Assembly: GCA_009701105.1 (NCBI GenBank)
Contig: WLKU01000001.1
Location: forward strand, 1-52,597
DNA length: 52,597 nt
Reading direction: 5' to 3'
Source of the DNA: Actinomycetota bacterium
GTDB lineage: Bacteria; Actinomycetota; Acidimicrobiia; Acidimicrobiales; Ilumatobacteraceae
The notes under the pieces were generated by a model. The model saw only the letters and a program-made list of their open reading frames with translations, ran no database searches and was not told the origin of the DNA. The translations under genes and the position numbers were made by a program. Below, one piece after another: positions 1-9,033 of this stretch. Positions within the stretch are counted from its first letter, which is position 1, and each line of letters opens with the position of its first letter.

Positions 1-181
<181 letters not shown>

Positions 182-217
182 TCAAACGGGGAAGCCGCCC
201 ACAGGTGGCTCGTGTGA

Positions 218-658
218 CTAACGAATCTTGTTGAGCACCACGTCTGTGCGGGTTTCGGTAGCGCCTTCACGCTGTAACCAGCGCAAGAATGCGTCCAGGC
301 CAGCCGTGCCATCGCAGGCCACAGCCAGCGTCACATCGGATTCCCCTGTTACGTGGGCAGCCCACAACACGTCATCCCGCTTCATCAGGGCGTCATCGAA
401 CCCTTGGGTGTGAGCCATGCGGGCATCAATCACAGCTTCAAGGGTGCGGCCTAGGGCTGCCTGGTTGATATCGACCCTAAAACCCTTAATCACACCAGCT
501 TTGGTGAGCCGGCGAACCCTTTCGGCCACGGCATTGGGGGAGAGATGCACCTTGTCACCGAGCATCTGCCATGAGATTCTGCCGTCAGTTTGTAAAATAC
601 TGAGGATTTCTCTGTCAATCTTGTCTATTGTCGCTATTTCCGTTGCCATATATCCCAT
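218..658 (-). CDS. Lrp/AsnC family transcriptional regulator
   Basis: The 146-residue protein has the usual length of the family. Residues about 10-60 form the winged helix-turn-helix (IDKIDREILSILQTDGR followed by SPNAVAERVRRL), and residues about 70-146 form the RAM/AsnC ligand-binding domain that also drives oligomerisation. Such proteins sense amino acids or related effectors and regulate nearby metabolic genes. The start is uncertain: ATG at 658 and ATG at 649 are both possible and neither has a good ribosome binding site. It diverges from a small membrane protein gene at 711, the natural candidate target. The ligand cannot be read from the sequence. Confidence 0.85.
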   Translation of the reverse strand: MGYMATEIATIDKIDREILSILQTDGRISWQMLGDKVHLSPNAVAERVRRLTKAGVIKGFRVDINQAALGRTLEAVIDARMAHTQGFDDALMKRDDVLWAAHVTGESDVTLAVACDGTAGLDAFLRWLQREGATETRTDVVLNKIR

Positions 659-698
659 TGTGCCACAAGATCAACGGTTTCGGTTGCTTATCACGCGC

Positions 699-704
699 GA
701 TACT
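699..704 (+). promoter_or_regulatory. -10 box GATACT, leaderless-type, for the 711 gene
   Basis: GATACT ends 6 nt before the ATG at 711. This spacing would put the transcription start at or next to the start codon, as in many other genes of this window. The first base departs from the TANNNT pattern. Confidence 0.4.
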
Positions 705-710
705 GAACCC

Positions 711-989
711 ATGCATAACGAAGCAACGTGGACATGGGTGCTGCTCGGTTTCGAGTTTGTCGGCATCACCGGCATGTGGCTCGTCGGCGCTCGCAAATGG
801 TGGGGCTGGGGCATGGTGCTCACTGGCTCGGCACCGTGGCTGGCCTATGCAATCGTGTTTAACAAACCTGGTTTCATCGTGATGAGCGTTATCTGGATCA
901 CGACCCACAGTCGCAACATGATTGTGTGGCGCAAACACGCATCGGTTTCAACAATTGCCGATCGCACACCCGAACTTATTGCCGCCTAA
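711..989 (+). CDS. small multi-pass membrane protein, unknown function
   Basis: The frame stays open far upstream, but that part is antisense to the Lrp gene, so I start at ATG 711 (92 residues). Three hydrophobic segments are visible, about residues 8-24 (LLGFEFVGITGMWLVGA), 29-48 and 52-66, followed by a short charged tail. A Trp-rich loop (ARKWWGWGM) links the first two. I do not recognise a family. It is divergent from the Lrp/AsnC regulator with about 50 bp between starts, which suggests co-regulation. A GATACT box 6 nt upstream supports this start. Confidence 0.6.
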   Translation: MHNEATWTWVLLGFEFVGITGMWLVGARKWWGWGMVLTGSAPWLAYAIVFNKPGFIVMSVIWITTHSRNMIVWRKHASVSTIADRTPELIAA

Positions 990-1021
990 GCAGCACTGCT
1001 GATTAACTCAGCGCAGAGTTT

Positions 1022-1297
1022 TCAGCCGCCAGCGACAGCAGGAATAATCGAGACCGTTGAACCAGCAGGCACTGCAGTGTTCAATCCATTCATGTAACGC
1101 ACATCATCATCTGCCACAAACACGTTGACAAACTTGTGCAAGTTGCCAGTCGCATCAAACAAGCGATCAGCGAAACCTGGGTGAGCGTCGTTCAAGCCTT
1201 TGAGCACGTCGGCAAGTGTTGCGCCTTCTACTTGCACGGTTGATACTCCGCCAGAAAGCGGACGCAGGGTGGTGGGGATTCGCACGGTAACGGTCAT
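1022..1297 (-). CDS. MoaD/ThiS-family ubiquitin-like sulfur carrier
   Basis: The 91-residue protein has the beta-grasp pattern of MoaD/ThiS and ends in the diagnostic Gly-Gly (IIPAVAGG), the site that an E1-like enzyme adenylates and converts to a thiocarboxylate. The N-terminus (TVTVRIPTTLRPLSGG) and the VFVADDDVRYMNGL segment resemble actinobacterial CysO-type and MoaD-like carriers. No MoeB/ThiF-like activator, Mec protease, CysM or molybdopterin gene lies nearby, so whether it serves cysteine, molybdopterin or another pathway is undecided. The ATG at 1297 follows a TAGCGT box by 7 nt, suggesting a leaderless transcript. Confidence 0.85.
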   Translation of the reverse strand: MTVTVRIPTTLRPLSGGVSTVQVEGATLADVLKGLNDAHPGFADRLFDATGNLHKFVNVFVADDDVRYMNGLNTAVPAGSTVSIIPAVAGG

Positions 1298-1304
1298 GTC
1301 TCAA

Positions 1305-1310
1305 ACGCTA
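1305..1310 (-). promoter_or_regulatory. -10 box TAGCGT, leaderless-type, for the MoaD-like gene
   Basis: On the minus strand TAGCGT is followed by 7 nt and the ATG at 1297, so transcription would start at the start codon. Confidence 0.55.
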
Positions 1311-1332
1311 TCTGTCACTAGCCAGTTTTTGA

Positions 1333-2400
1333 TCAGACCGAGCGCCACGAAACATATGCGGCGAGGGCCACTAATTCTTCACGGGCCACATCGGTTATTG
1401 GGGCTTGTTGAATTGCCGCAATGGCTTCGTCGGTTTTATTCGAAATCTCGGCCTCAAGCTGATCCAGCGCGCCGGTCTCACGGATCACCTGTTGAACATC
1501 TATGACTTGGGCATCGGTGAGTCGCGCATGACCAACAAGTTGCAGCACCTCCAACTGAGAAGCGTTGGCGTGTTCGGTAGCAATGGCCATCAGGGGAGTT
1601 GGTTTACCTTCACGCAAATCGTCACCAACGGGTTTGCCCGTGGTTGCCGTATCGCCAAATGCACCGAGTACATCGTCACGCATTTGAAATGCATCGCCGA
1701 GGGGGAGACCGTACGCCGAAAATGCCGTCATCAATTCGGTTGCCCGATCGGGGTTTGCAAGAACTGCACCAAGATGAAGCGGTCGCTCAATCGTGTATTT
1801 CGCACTCTTATATCTGCACACGCGCTCTGCTTTTGCACGGCTTCGTTCGCTTGTTGCTGACCCAAGCATGTCGAGGTATTGGCCGACATTGAGCTCGATT
1901 CGCATTTCATTCCACACTTGCCATGCGGCATGCGGCTCACCTTGCAACAACTGATCGGCATACACATGCACCAAGTCGCCAACCAAGATGGCAATGCCTT
2001 CACCGAAGCGTCGCGACTCGCCCGCCCATTCACTGGCTGCGTGTTGCTCCGTAAATTTGGTGTGAGTTGTTGGTTCGCCGCGACGAGTTGCAGACCCGTC
2101 CATTACATCATCATGAAACAGCGCGCATGCGTGTAGTAGCTCGAGTGCAGCACCGGCATCCACAACGCGTTGGTCTGTGGCGTCGCCACCAGCACCTACA
2201 AAACCCCATGTGCAAAATGCTGGGCGCAACCTCTTGCCACCAGTGAGCACAAGTCGGCTGATCTCGGCCAGTGGGGGACCAAGGTCTTCATCAATCTCTG
2301 TCCAACGCGCATGCTCCAAGTCGAGCAATGTGCGCAGCCTCGCGTCGACCCGCGCAGCAATGTGTGCAAGTGACTGTGGGGCCTTTGGTGCAATCATCAA
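1333..2400 (-). CDS. polyprenyl diphosphate synthase (GGPP/FPP synthase type)
   Basis: 355 residues, normal for trans-prenyltransferases. GGKRLRPAF (about 54-62) is the IPP/pyrophosphate-binding motif. The first Asp-rich motif is DDVMD (97-101). The second is DDVLGAFGD (242-250), followed by TGKPVGDDLREGKPT, the pattern of actinobacterial IdsA/GrcC-type enzymes. It condenses isopentenyl diphosphate with an allylic diphosphate in the cytoplasm, feeding menaquinone, carotenoids or lipid carriers; chain length cannot be read safely. The start is TTG 2400 or ATG 2397. It follows xseB by 12 nt and is probably in the xseA-xseB transcript. Confidence 0.92.
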   Translation of the reverse strand: MMIAPKAPQSLAHIAARVDARLRTLLDLEHARWTEIDEDLGPPLAEISRLVLTGGKRLRPAFCTWGFVGAGGDATDQRVVDAGAALELLHACALFHDDVMDGSATRRGEPTTHTKFTEQHAASEWAGESRRFGEGIAILVGDLVHVYADQLLQGEPHAAWQVWNEMRIELNVGQYLDMLGSATSERSRAKAERVCRYKSAKYTIERPLHLGAVLANPDRATELMTAFSAYGLPLGDAFQMRDDVLGAFGDTATTGKPVGDDLREGKPTPLMAIATEHANASQLEVLQLVGHARLTDAQVIDVQQVIRETGALDQLEAEISNKTDEAIAAIQQAPITDVAREELVALAAYVSWRSV

Positions 2401-2412
2401 AAAACTCTCTAC

Positions 2413-2661
2413 TTAGTCAGCTTCAAGTTGTGAAACGACTTCTTCAATGCGAAGTTTTGCTTTGCCAATTCGTTCACGGCACAACTCAATCAACTGCGAA
2501 GCACGTTGCACATGTTCCGCAAGTTCGTCCACGTCAACATCATCGCTCTCAAGTTCGGCCAAGATTGATTCGAGTTCTTCAATCGCTTCTGCGTAGCCAG
2601 TGTTTGCGTCGAGCGTGCTCGCCTTTGCTGCACTTGACGCAGGCTTTTTTGTTGATGCCAC
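2413..2661 (-). CDS. xseB: exodeoxyribonuclease VII small subunit
   Basis: 82 residues with the XseB core: YAEAIEELESILAELES then an acidic stretch, a long helix (HVQRASQLIELCRERIGKAKLRIEEV). An N-terminal Ala/Lys/Ser-rich tail of about 20 residues precedes the core. It joins XseA to form exonuclease VII, which degrades single-stranded DNA to oligonucleotides. The GTG start shares its G with the TAG stop of xseA (TAGTG), and a GAAGGAAA ribosome binding site lies in the xseA 3' end, so the two are translationally coupled. Confidence 0.93.
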   Translation of the reverse strand: MASTKKPASSAAKASTLDANTGYAEAIEELESILAELESDDVDVDELAEHVQRASQLIELCRERIGKAKLRIEEVVSQLEAD

Positions 2662-3908
2662 TATTTTCCTTCTTTCTCAATCGATTCGATAGCGCTCATT
2701 GCAGACCCATCCGCAAATGAAGTAACCAGTTGTTGCCCAACTGACAACGTTTTGACACTGCGCACCACTTCACCCTTGTCATTGCGAGTGATTGACCACC
2801 CACGGGCCATGGTATTGACTGGGTCGAGCAGTCGCACTCGGTCGGCAATCGCCTTCACCGTCATGGTTGCAATACCAAGTACTTCTGCTGGTCGTCGTCG
2901 CACACGGTCTGCCTTCACATCCAGATTGCTTAAGGAGCGGGCGAGTGCTGTGGTCACCAGGTTTTTCACACCTATAGCCGTCTCGCTCAAATTGTGTTCT
3001 GCTGCTTGCAAGAGTTCGCTTGCGTTACTCGCGATGTCGGCCCACGCCTGTTCGGTCGCTTGCACAAACTCTTGGACCACTTCGACAACTCCTGCAGCAC
3101 AAGCTGTTGGTGTTTTAAAAGCCCGATACGCAACTTCGTCTGCAATGCTGAAGTCGATTTCGTGACCAATACCTGTAAACACTGGTTTAGCGCACTTGCC
3201 AATCGCGGCCGAGATCTCTTCGGAATCAAATGCCAATAGATCAACTTTTGATCCACCGCCGCGCACCAGCATCACAATGTCGATGTCGTCACGACGGCCC
3301 ATCCGCGCAATGGCATCCACAATTGTTGGCACCGCAGCATCACCTTGCACGCGCACATCATGGACAAAAATTTCAAATCCAATTCCCGAATTTTCAAGCT
3401 CATGCAATGTGTCTGCATGTGCCGCACTACCAACACTTGTGATCAGCGCAATGCGTAGCGGAACTACTGGCAGCCCCACGCGACGGTTGGCGTCATAGAG
3501 ATCATTTTTCTTGAGACGTTGCACAATCTCATCGCGTTGGCCTGCCAAATCGCCGAGCGTAAAGCGAGGGTCAATGTTGGAAGCCTTGAAACTAAATGAG
3601 CCGCGCTCTGGGTAGATGTCGCCAACACCAAATAACCGAACCTTGATGCCGTCAGCAAGCGTGAGGCGATGCTGATCGAGCAACGGTTTCATTTTCTTTA
3701 AACTGAATTCCCACACCGCCACATTGAGCGAAGCCTTTTTGTCTCCACTGCGCTCGACGATATTGAAATAGGTGTGCTTGCCACGCCCGTTGAAGCCTTC
3801 AATTTCTCCCTGAACCCACACGCCTGCACCAAAAGCGTTCTTCAACACGCCATTGACTACGTCAATAAATTGGCTAACAGAAAGTGTTGGATCTTCTTCA
3901 GGCAGCAA
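2661..3908 (-). CDS. xseA: exodeoxyribonuclease VII large subunit
   Basis: This is the catalytic subunit of exonuclease VII: N-terminal OB fold (about 10-105, with VWVQGEIEGFNGRGKHTYFN), then the nuclease core with the family motifs ITSVGSAAHADTLH, VRGGGSKVDLLAFDSEE, TGIGHEIDFSIADEVAYRAFKTP, and a C-terminal PVNTMARGWSITRN segment. I choose the TTG start at 3908 (415 residues): GGAGG lies 5 nt upstream, and the product begins MLPEEDPTLSVSQF, aligning with the E. coli start. An upstream ATG at 3947 would add 13 residues inside the preceding ABC gene. The TTG start overlaps the ABC stop by 11 nt. Confidence 0.92.
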   Translation of the reverse strand: MLPEEDPTLSVSQFIDVVNGVLKNAFGAGVWVQGEIEGFNGRGKHTYFNIVERSGDKKASLNVAVWEFSLKKMKPLLDQHRLTLADGIKVRLFGVGDIYPERGSFSFKASNIDPRFTLGDLAGQRDEIVQRLKKNDLYDANRRVGLPVVPLRIALITSVGSAAHADTLHELENSGIGFEIFVHDVRVQGDAAVPTIVDAIARMGRRDDIDIVMLVRGGGSKVDLLAFDSEEISAAIGKCAKPVFTGIGHEIDFSIADEVAYRAFKTPTACAAGVVEVVQEFVQATEQAWADIASNASELLQAAEHNLSETAIGVKNLVTTALARSLSNLDVKADRVRRRPAEVLGIATMTVKAIADRVRLLDPVNTMARGWSITRNDKGEVVRSVKTLSVGQQLVTSFADGSAMSAIESIEKEGK

Positions 3909-5757
3909 AGTTACCTCCAGCCCGTACCTGGGATGCATAAAAACCATTGACCGCCATCAATTCATCGTGCGTACCTTGCTCGGTCACACGACCTTGGTCG
4001 AGCACCACAATGCGATCAGCATCGCGAATTGTAGAAAGTCGGTGGGCAATCACAATGGAAGTGCGGTTATGCATCGCAGCTTCAAGTGCTTGCTGCACCA
4101 ACACTTCGCTTTCGTTGTCAAGATGGCTCGTTGCTTCGTCAAGAATCATCACGGCAGGATCTTTGAGCAGCAGGCGAGCAATGGCAAGGCGTTGTTTTTC
4201 ACCGCCTGACAGGCGATAGCCGCGCTCACCAACCACAGTGTCGTAAGCGTCGGGGAGCGACGCGATTACGTCATGAATCTGTGCCTGTTTGCAGGCGTTA
4301 ACCATCTCTACGCTCGTTGCATTTGGTCGGGCATACAACAAATTGGATTTGATGGTTTCGTGAAACATGTGTGGGTCTTGAGACACCACACCAATGGCCG
4401 CGCGCAACGAAACACCCGTCAGGTCGCGCACATCATTGCCATCAAGACGTACAACACCGCCTGTCACGTCGTACATGCGTGCAATCAACATGGCAAGCGT
4501 GGTCTTGCCAGCGCCACTAGTGCCCACGATGGCCACGGTAGAGCCGGCGTCAACGCGCAACGACACGTCTACTAATACATCGGTATCGGGGTCCGAACCC
4601 TGCATCACACCAGCCAACTCGAGCGAAGCAATCGACACACTTGCGCCCGGTGGGTAACGAAATGCAACGTGATCAAACTCGATATTGCCAAGCGGTTTAA
4701 CAATGTCGATCGCTCGAGGTCGATCTGTAATTGCAACTGGTGCATCAAGCACTTCAAATACGCGTTCAAAACTCACGAGTGCAGTCATCACTTCGAGCCG
4801 AGCATTGGTAAGGCCGGTGAGTGGTTGATAAATGCGCTGTACAAATGCGGCCATGGCAACAAGAGTGCCGATGGTGATGCCGCCAGAGATCACCATAAAT
4901 GCCCCTACGCCATAAATGGCAACGGCACCAAGCGCACCAACCAAACCAAGCGCTACAAAAAATACACGGCCATACATGGCGCCAGTGATACCGATGTCGC
5001 GAACGCGCGATGCACGACCACTAAAGGCATCCACCTCTTCGCGGTGTCGACCAAACAGTTTGACGAGCATTGCACCTGAAACATTGAACCTCTCGGTCAT
5101 TTGCGTATTCATCGACGCGTTAAGTCCCATTTGTTCACGCGAGATATTTTGCAGTCGCACGCCCACACGACGGGCGGGAATGATAAACACGGGCAACACC
5201 ACAAGCGACAGCACAGTAAGCCGCCACTCAAGCGCGAGCATGGCACCGAGCGTTGTCACCAACACCACCACGTTTGATACAACACTGCCAAGTGTGCCGG
5301 TTACTGCAGTTTGTGCGCCAACCACGTCATTGTTTAGTCGACTGATCAGCGCACCCGTTTGTGTGCGCGTAAAAAAGGCGATCGGCATATTCTGAACCTT
5401 GTCGAACAATGCAACGCGTAAGTCGTAGATCAGGCCTTCGCCAATGCGCGACGAATACCACCGCTGCACGATCGACAAAATCGCGTCGCCCATCGCAACG
5501 ACAACCAAAATAATTGTCAAAACAACAATGCGTCGTTTATCTCCAGCAGGAATGGCTGTGTCAACGATGGTGCGAAACAACAGCGGGGGAATAAGTGCAA
5601 TTGCGGCGGCAACAAGAATCGAAATCAGAAATCCAATAATCGAGCTCGAATATGGTCGAGCAAATACCACTACTCGGCGCATCGATGAACGGTTCACTTT
5701 CGTGCCCGCAATTGCCGATTTGTCACCAGGTATGAGGTGGTGTGGGCCCATTCGCAT
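3898..5757 (-). CDS. ABC exporter, fused membrane and ATPase domains
   Basis: 619 residues, half-transporter size. Residues about 35-320 carry the type IV exporter membrane domain with six predicted segments (first at about 38-62). The nucleotide-binding domain follows: Walker A GTSGAGKTT (412-420), signature LSGGEKQRLAIAR (around 525), Walker B VMILDEATSHLD and the switch His in VIAHRLSTI. It is of the MsbA/multidrug type; the substrate is not evident. It must dimerise and has no partner subunit next to it, so a homodimer is likely. A TAGCCT box 6 nt before the ATG suggests a leaderless transcript heading the xseA-xseB-polyprenyl synthase group. Confidence 0.9.
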   Translation of the reverse strand: MRMGPHHLIPGDKSAIAGTKVNRSSMRRVVVFARPYSSSIIGFLISILVAAAIALIPPLLFRTIVDTAIPAGDKRRIVVLTIILVVVAMGDAILSIVQRWYSSRIGEGLIYDLRVALFDKVQNMPIAFFTRTQTGALISRLNNDVVGAQTAVTGTLGSVVSNVVVLVTTLGAMLALEWRLTVLSLVVLPVFIIPARRVGVRLQNISREQMGLNASMNTQMTERFNVSGAMLVKLFGRHREEVDAFSGRASRVRDIGITGAMYGRVFFVALGLVGALGAVAIYGVGAFMVISGGITIGTLVAMAAFVQRIYQPLTGLTNARLEVMTALVSFERVFEVLDAPVAITDRPRAIDIVKPLGNIEFDHVAFRYPPGASVSIASLELAGVMQGSDPDTDVLVDVSLRVDAGSTVAIVGTSGAGKTTLAMLIARMYDVTGGVVRLDGNDVRDLTGVSLRAAIGVVSQDPHMFHETIKSNLLYARPNATSVEMVNACKQAQIHDVIASLPDAYDTVVGERGYRLSGGEKQRLAIARLLLKDPAVMILDEATSHLDNESEVLVQQALEAAMHNRTSIVIAHRLSTIRDADRIVVLDQGRVTEQGTHDELMAVNGFYASQVRAGGNFAA

Positions 5758-5763
5758 GATGTC

Positions 5764-5769
5764 AGGCTA
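5764..5769 (-). promoter_or_regulatory. -10 box TAGCCT, leaderless-type, for the ABC exporter
   Basis: TAGCCT, then 6 nt, then the ATG at 5757 on the minus strand. It lies back to back with the promoter of the lipoprotein hydrolase at 5814. Confidence 0.6.
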
Positions 5770-5813
5770 AGGCAATGTCGCTGGTTCGCTCGTGCGCGTG
5801 ACAAGTCTTCTTC

Positions 5814-5819
5814 TAGGCT
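5814..5819 (+). promoter_or_regulatory. -10 box TAGGCT, leaderless-type, for the lipoprotein hydrolase
   Basis: TAGGCT, then gaatca (6 nt), then the ATG at 5826. Confidence 0.6.
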
Positions 5820-5825
5820 GAATCA

Positions 5826-7352
5826 ATGAAATCTCACACGCTGGTGTTGCACAAATTCACTCGCGTTGCAGTAATTACGGCATTGCTCGCACTTGCCGGC
5901 TGCGGCTCAAGTGGCACGCCAGACTCGGCCTCAGAGAACTCAGCGCCAACTACTAGTGCGGCTCCATTTGTGCCAGCAAGTTTTGTCTGGAAAGCCTGCG
6001 ACGATTCCGCATCGACAACTTCGGTTCAGTGCAGCACACTAGAAGTTCCATACGACTACGACAATCCATCCGCAGGCACATTTTCGCTCTACGTCAAGTT
6101 GCGCCCTGCCACAAACCCTTCGCTTCGCATCGGCTCAATGATGGTCAACCCAGGTGGCCCTGGTTTCGGCGGTAGTGCACTCGCGGACGATTCGTCGTAT
6201 TACTTCAGCACTGACCTCACCGACCATTTCGACATCATTGCGTGGGACCCACGTGGAACGGGCAAGAGCACTCCATCTGTTGATTGTGTTGACGACTACG
6301 ACCAATACTTTGGCATCGACTCTCCGCCAGATACCCCGGAAGAAAAACAAGCGCTGATCGATGCTTCACAGGCATTTAATGACGAGTGCATGGCCAACTC
6401 TGGTGAGATTCTCCCCTATATATCGACGCAAGCAAGCGCAACCGATATGAACAGCATTCGCCAAGCATTGGGTGAAGACAAGATTTCGTATTTCGGTTTT
6501 TCGTATGGCTCAGAACTCGGCGCAACTTGGGCCACCATGTTTCCGCAAACCGTTCGCGCAGCGGTGTTGGATGGAGCGGTTGATCCTCGCGCAACTTCTG
6601 CCGAAGAAGGAATGGCACAAGCCAAGGGCTTTGAAAGCCAACTCGCCACCTTCCTCGCTGCGTGCAGCAAAAACAAAGCATGTGAGTTTTATAACGGCGG
6701 AAGATCAGAGGCTGCGTTCGACTCACTGATTCTTGACCTCGATGCCAAACCACTTGTGGTGAGTGCCGACCGCACGCCAGTTACACAAGGCGTCGCCTTT
6801 ACTGCAGTTGCTCAAGCAATGTATTCCGACTACTACTGGCCGCAACTTGAAAAGGCACTGGCCGATGCACGGCAGGGTGACGGCGCTGGACTACTCAAGT
6901 TGTACGACGATTACTATCAGCGCAAAGACGACGGTAGCTACGGCAACGAGCTTGAAGCCTTTCTTGCAATCTCGTGTTTAGATGACCCAGGCGCAACAAG
7001 CATCAAGGAAGTTGACGATGCAGTACAAGGTTTTATCGCTGTTGCTCCCCGACTCGGCGCAAACTTCGGCTACGGCTACTCGTGCGCGCTCTGGCCAGTG
7101 AAACCGGCAGTGAAAGTCGGAGTCACTGGTAAGGGTGGCGGCCCAATTGTCGTGATTGGCACAACAGGCGACCCTGCAACTCCATTGGCTTCAACACGCA
7201 AGATGGCTGCAGCACTTGAACAAGGCATCTTGTTGATTGTTGAAGCCAATCAACACACTGGGTACGGTGCCAATGACTGCATCAACACCGCAGTTGATTC
7301 ATACCTCATTGATTTGACTGTCCCTGTCAGCGAAACGACCTGCAGCAGCTAG
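5826..7352 (+). CDS. exported alpha/beta-hydrolase lipoprotein, S33/TAP-like peptidase
   Basis: 508 residues. The N-terminus is a lipoprotein signal: basic start, hydrophobic stretch and lipobox LAGC with Cys26, then a Ser/Thr/Ala-rich linker, so the enzyme is probably anchored outside the membrane. The oxyanion-hole motif NPGGPG is at 108-113, DPRGTGKS at 141-148, and the nucleophile elbow GFSYGS has Ser226. The C-terminal third (GTTGDPATPL, then QHTGYG) matches the TAP-like domain that carries the catalytic Asp and His. Relatives are tripeptidyl/prolyl aminopeptidases of actinobacteria. Peptide scavenging is the likely role; the exact substrate is unknown. Confidence 0.88.
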   Translation: MKSHTLVLHKFTRVAVITALLALAGCGSSGTPDSASENSAPTTSAAPFVPASFVWKACDDSASTTSVQCSTLEVPYDYDNPSAGTFSLYVKLRPATNPSLRIGSMMVNPGGPGFGGSALADDSSYYFSTDLTDHFDIIAWDPRGTGKSTPSVDCVDDYDQYFGIDSPPDTPEEKQALIDASQAFNDECMANSGEILPYISTQASATDMNSIRQALGEDKISYFGFSYGSELGATWATMFPQTVRAAVLDGAVDPRATSAEEGMAQAKGFESQLATFLAACSKNKACEFYNGGRSEAAFDSLILDLDAKPLVVSADRTPVTQGVAFTAVAQAMYSDYYWPQLEKALADARQGDGAGLLKLYDDYYQRKDDGSYGNELEAFLAISCLDDPGATSIKEVDDAVQGFIAVAPRLGANFGYGYSCALWPVKPAVKVGVTGKGGGPIVVIGTTGDPATPLASTRKMAAALEQGILLIVEANQHTGYGANDCINTAVDSYLIDLTVPVSETTCSS

Positions 7353-7373
7353 CTTGCCTGAGAACTAGGCGAG
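7353..7373. terminator. possible bidirectional terminator between convergent genes
   Basis: CTTGCCT (7353-7359) and AGGCGAG (7367-7373) can form a 7-bp stem with one G-U pair and a 7-nt loop, exactly between the hydrolase stop and the ABC-F stop. There is no U-run on either side, so this is weak. Confidence 0.3.
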
Positions 7374-8981
7374 GCTCACCAAGTCGAGCCACTCGTTGCT
7401 GAAATAATCCACTTGGCCGTCGGGCATGAGCAAAACTTTCGTTGGAGCAAGTTGCTCCACAAATTCGGTGTCGTGGCTCACCAAAATAATTGCACCCTTC
7501 CATGCCGACAAAGCATCAGCAACTGCTTGGCGACTCGGTGGATCAAGGTTGTTCGTTGGCTCATCCAAAAACAGCAAGTTGTTGCGACCAACCATGAGCA
7601 TGGCAAGCGCAAGCTTGGTTTTTTCTCCACCCGACAACGTTGCGGACTCTTGAAAGACCTTGGTGCCCGACAGCCCAAACATGCCAAGCATGCCGCGCAA
7701 GTCTGTTTCGGTGAGCCCGAGGCGCACCGGCGCATGCCTGCGCATGTGATCAATCAGTGACGCTTCGGGGTCAAGGTTGTCATGCTCTTGGGCAAAATAT
7801 CCGGTTGTCACTTGATACCCAAACTCCACTTCGCCACCATCAGACTTGCTCTCGCCCGCAAGCATTCGTAGCAGTGTTGTCTTGCCGGCGCCATTGAGAC
7901 CAAGCACCAACAAACGCTCACCTCGACCCAAGTCAAAACTCACATCATGAAAAATGTCTGGGCCACCAAATGTTTTGCGCAGCCCCGTTGCCGTGATCAC
8001 TGTTTGTCCAGCGGTCGGTGGCTCAGGGAAACGAACTTTAAGTTTCTTATCTTTTGTTGGGCCTTCAACTTTGGTGTCTTCAATACGAGCGATGCGCTTT
8101 TCAATGCTGTGGGCCATTGCAGCCTTCGAGGCCTTGGCACCAAAACGATCAACTACGCCCTGCAATCGTGCCATTTCTTTTTCTTGCATCGATGCTTTCT
8201 TGGCACGTCGTGCTTCGTCGGCTGCACGCGATGACAAATACTGGGTGTACGTACCGCGATATTCAACAATTGATCCAACAGATTCTTCTTGTGGTCTGTC
8301 TAGATGCAATACACGTGTGATTGCTTCGTCCAGCAACTCCAAGTCGTGGCTAATCACCAACAACGCTCCTCGATACTCGCGCAAAAAACCTAAGAGCCAC
8401 GTTTTCGCATCGATATCCAAGTGGTTGGTTGGCTCGTCTAGAAGCAACGTGTCGCTACCAGCAAACAAAATTCGTGCCAGTTCGACTCGACGGCGCTCGC
8501 CGCCCGACAAAACACCAATAGATGCGTTCAGTCGATCGGGTTTTAGCCCCAACCCAGCAGCGATCGAACGTGCCTCGCTCTCTGCCGCATAACCACCCTT
8601 CGACGAAAACTCGTCTTCGGCTTTTGAAAACTTTGCGATGTTCTGTGGCGTCGGCGACTCCTCCATCGACAAACGCAACTTTTCAATGCGCACCAAGTCT
8701 TCGTCAATATTGCGACCAGACAAAACATGTGAGATAGCAGTGTGTGACTCACGTGCGCCAGGAATCTTTGGGTCTTGGGGCAAATACCCAAACCCTCCCT
8801 TGCGCAATACTTTGCCGGCGTGCGGCTCTACTGCTCCACCGAGCACCTTGAACAACGTGGTCTTACCAGCGCCGTTGCGCCCCACCAAGCCTGCTTTGTC
8901 GCGCGGCATCACAGTGAAGGATGCATCTTCTACAACCATGCGTCCGCCAATTTCGACAGAGAGACCTTGGACTTGTAGCAC
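7365..8981 (-). CDS. ABC-F family ATPase (ribosome-associated)
   Basis: 538 residues with two complete ATPase domains and no membrane segment. Domain 1 has Walker A GRNGAGKTT (about 34-42) and signature LSGGERRRVELAR; domain 2 has GLNGAGKTT and LSGGEKTKLALAM. Both Walker B motifs end in LLLDEPTNHLD or LFLDEPTNNLD. The linker between them is rich in Arg/Lys/Ala helices (SSRAADEARRAKKASMQ), the P-site tRNA interaction motif region. ABC-F proteins act on the ribosome, for example in rescuing stalled translation or antibiotic protection. The GTG start at 8981 lies about 50 nt after the tRNA-Ser(CGA) end, so it may share a transcript with tadA and the tRNAs. Confidence 0.9.
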   Translation of the reverse strand: MLQVQGLSVEIGGRMVVEDASFTVMPRDKAGLVGRNGAGKTTLFKVLGGAVEPHAGKVLRKGGFGYLPQDPKIPGARESHTAISHVLSGRNIDEDLVRIEKLRLSMEESPTPQNIAKFSKAEDEFSSKGGYAAESEARSIAAGLGLKPDRLNASIGVLSGGERRRVELARILFAGSDTLLLDEPTNHLDIDAKTWLLGFLREYRGALLVISHDLELLDEAITRVLHLDRPQEESVGSIVEYRGTYTQYLSSRAADEARRAKKASMQEKEMARLQGVVDRFGAKASKAAMAHSIEKRIARIEDTKVEGPTKDKKLKVRFPEPPTAGQTVITATGLRKTFGGPDIFHDVSFDLGRGERLLVLGLNGAGKTTLLRMLAGESKSDGGEVEFGYQVTTGYFAQEHDNLDPEASLIDHMRRHAPVRLGLTETDLRGMLGMFGLSGTKVFQESATLSGGEKTKLALAMLMVGRNNLLFLDEPTNNLDPPSRQAVADALSAWKGAIILVSHDTEFVEQLAPTKVLLMPDGQVDYFSNEWLDLVSLA

Positions 8982-9033
8982 CCACTAAGAGTGTCAGAGG
9001 TATGACCCACCAACAACCTGTAACAAAGAAATA

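Noticed and set aside
417..710. Open reading frame continuing upstream of the small membrane protein at 711
   Set aside because: It is the antisense of the Lrp/AsnC gene and has no plausible protein pattern; the membrane protein makes sense only from ATG 711.
3909..3947. ATG start at 3947 for xseA
   Set aside because: It adds 13 residues inside the ABC gene with no family match, while TTG 3908 has GGAGG at 5 nt and aligns with known XseA starts.
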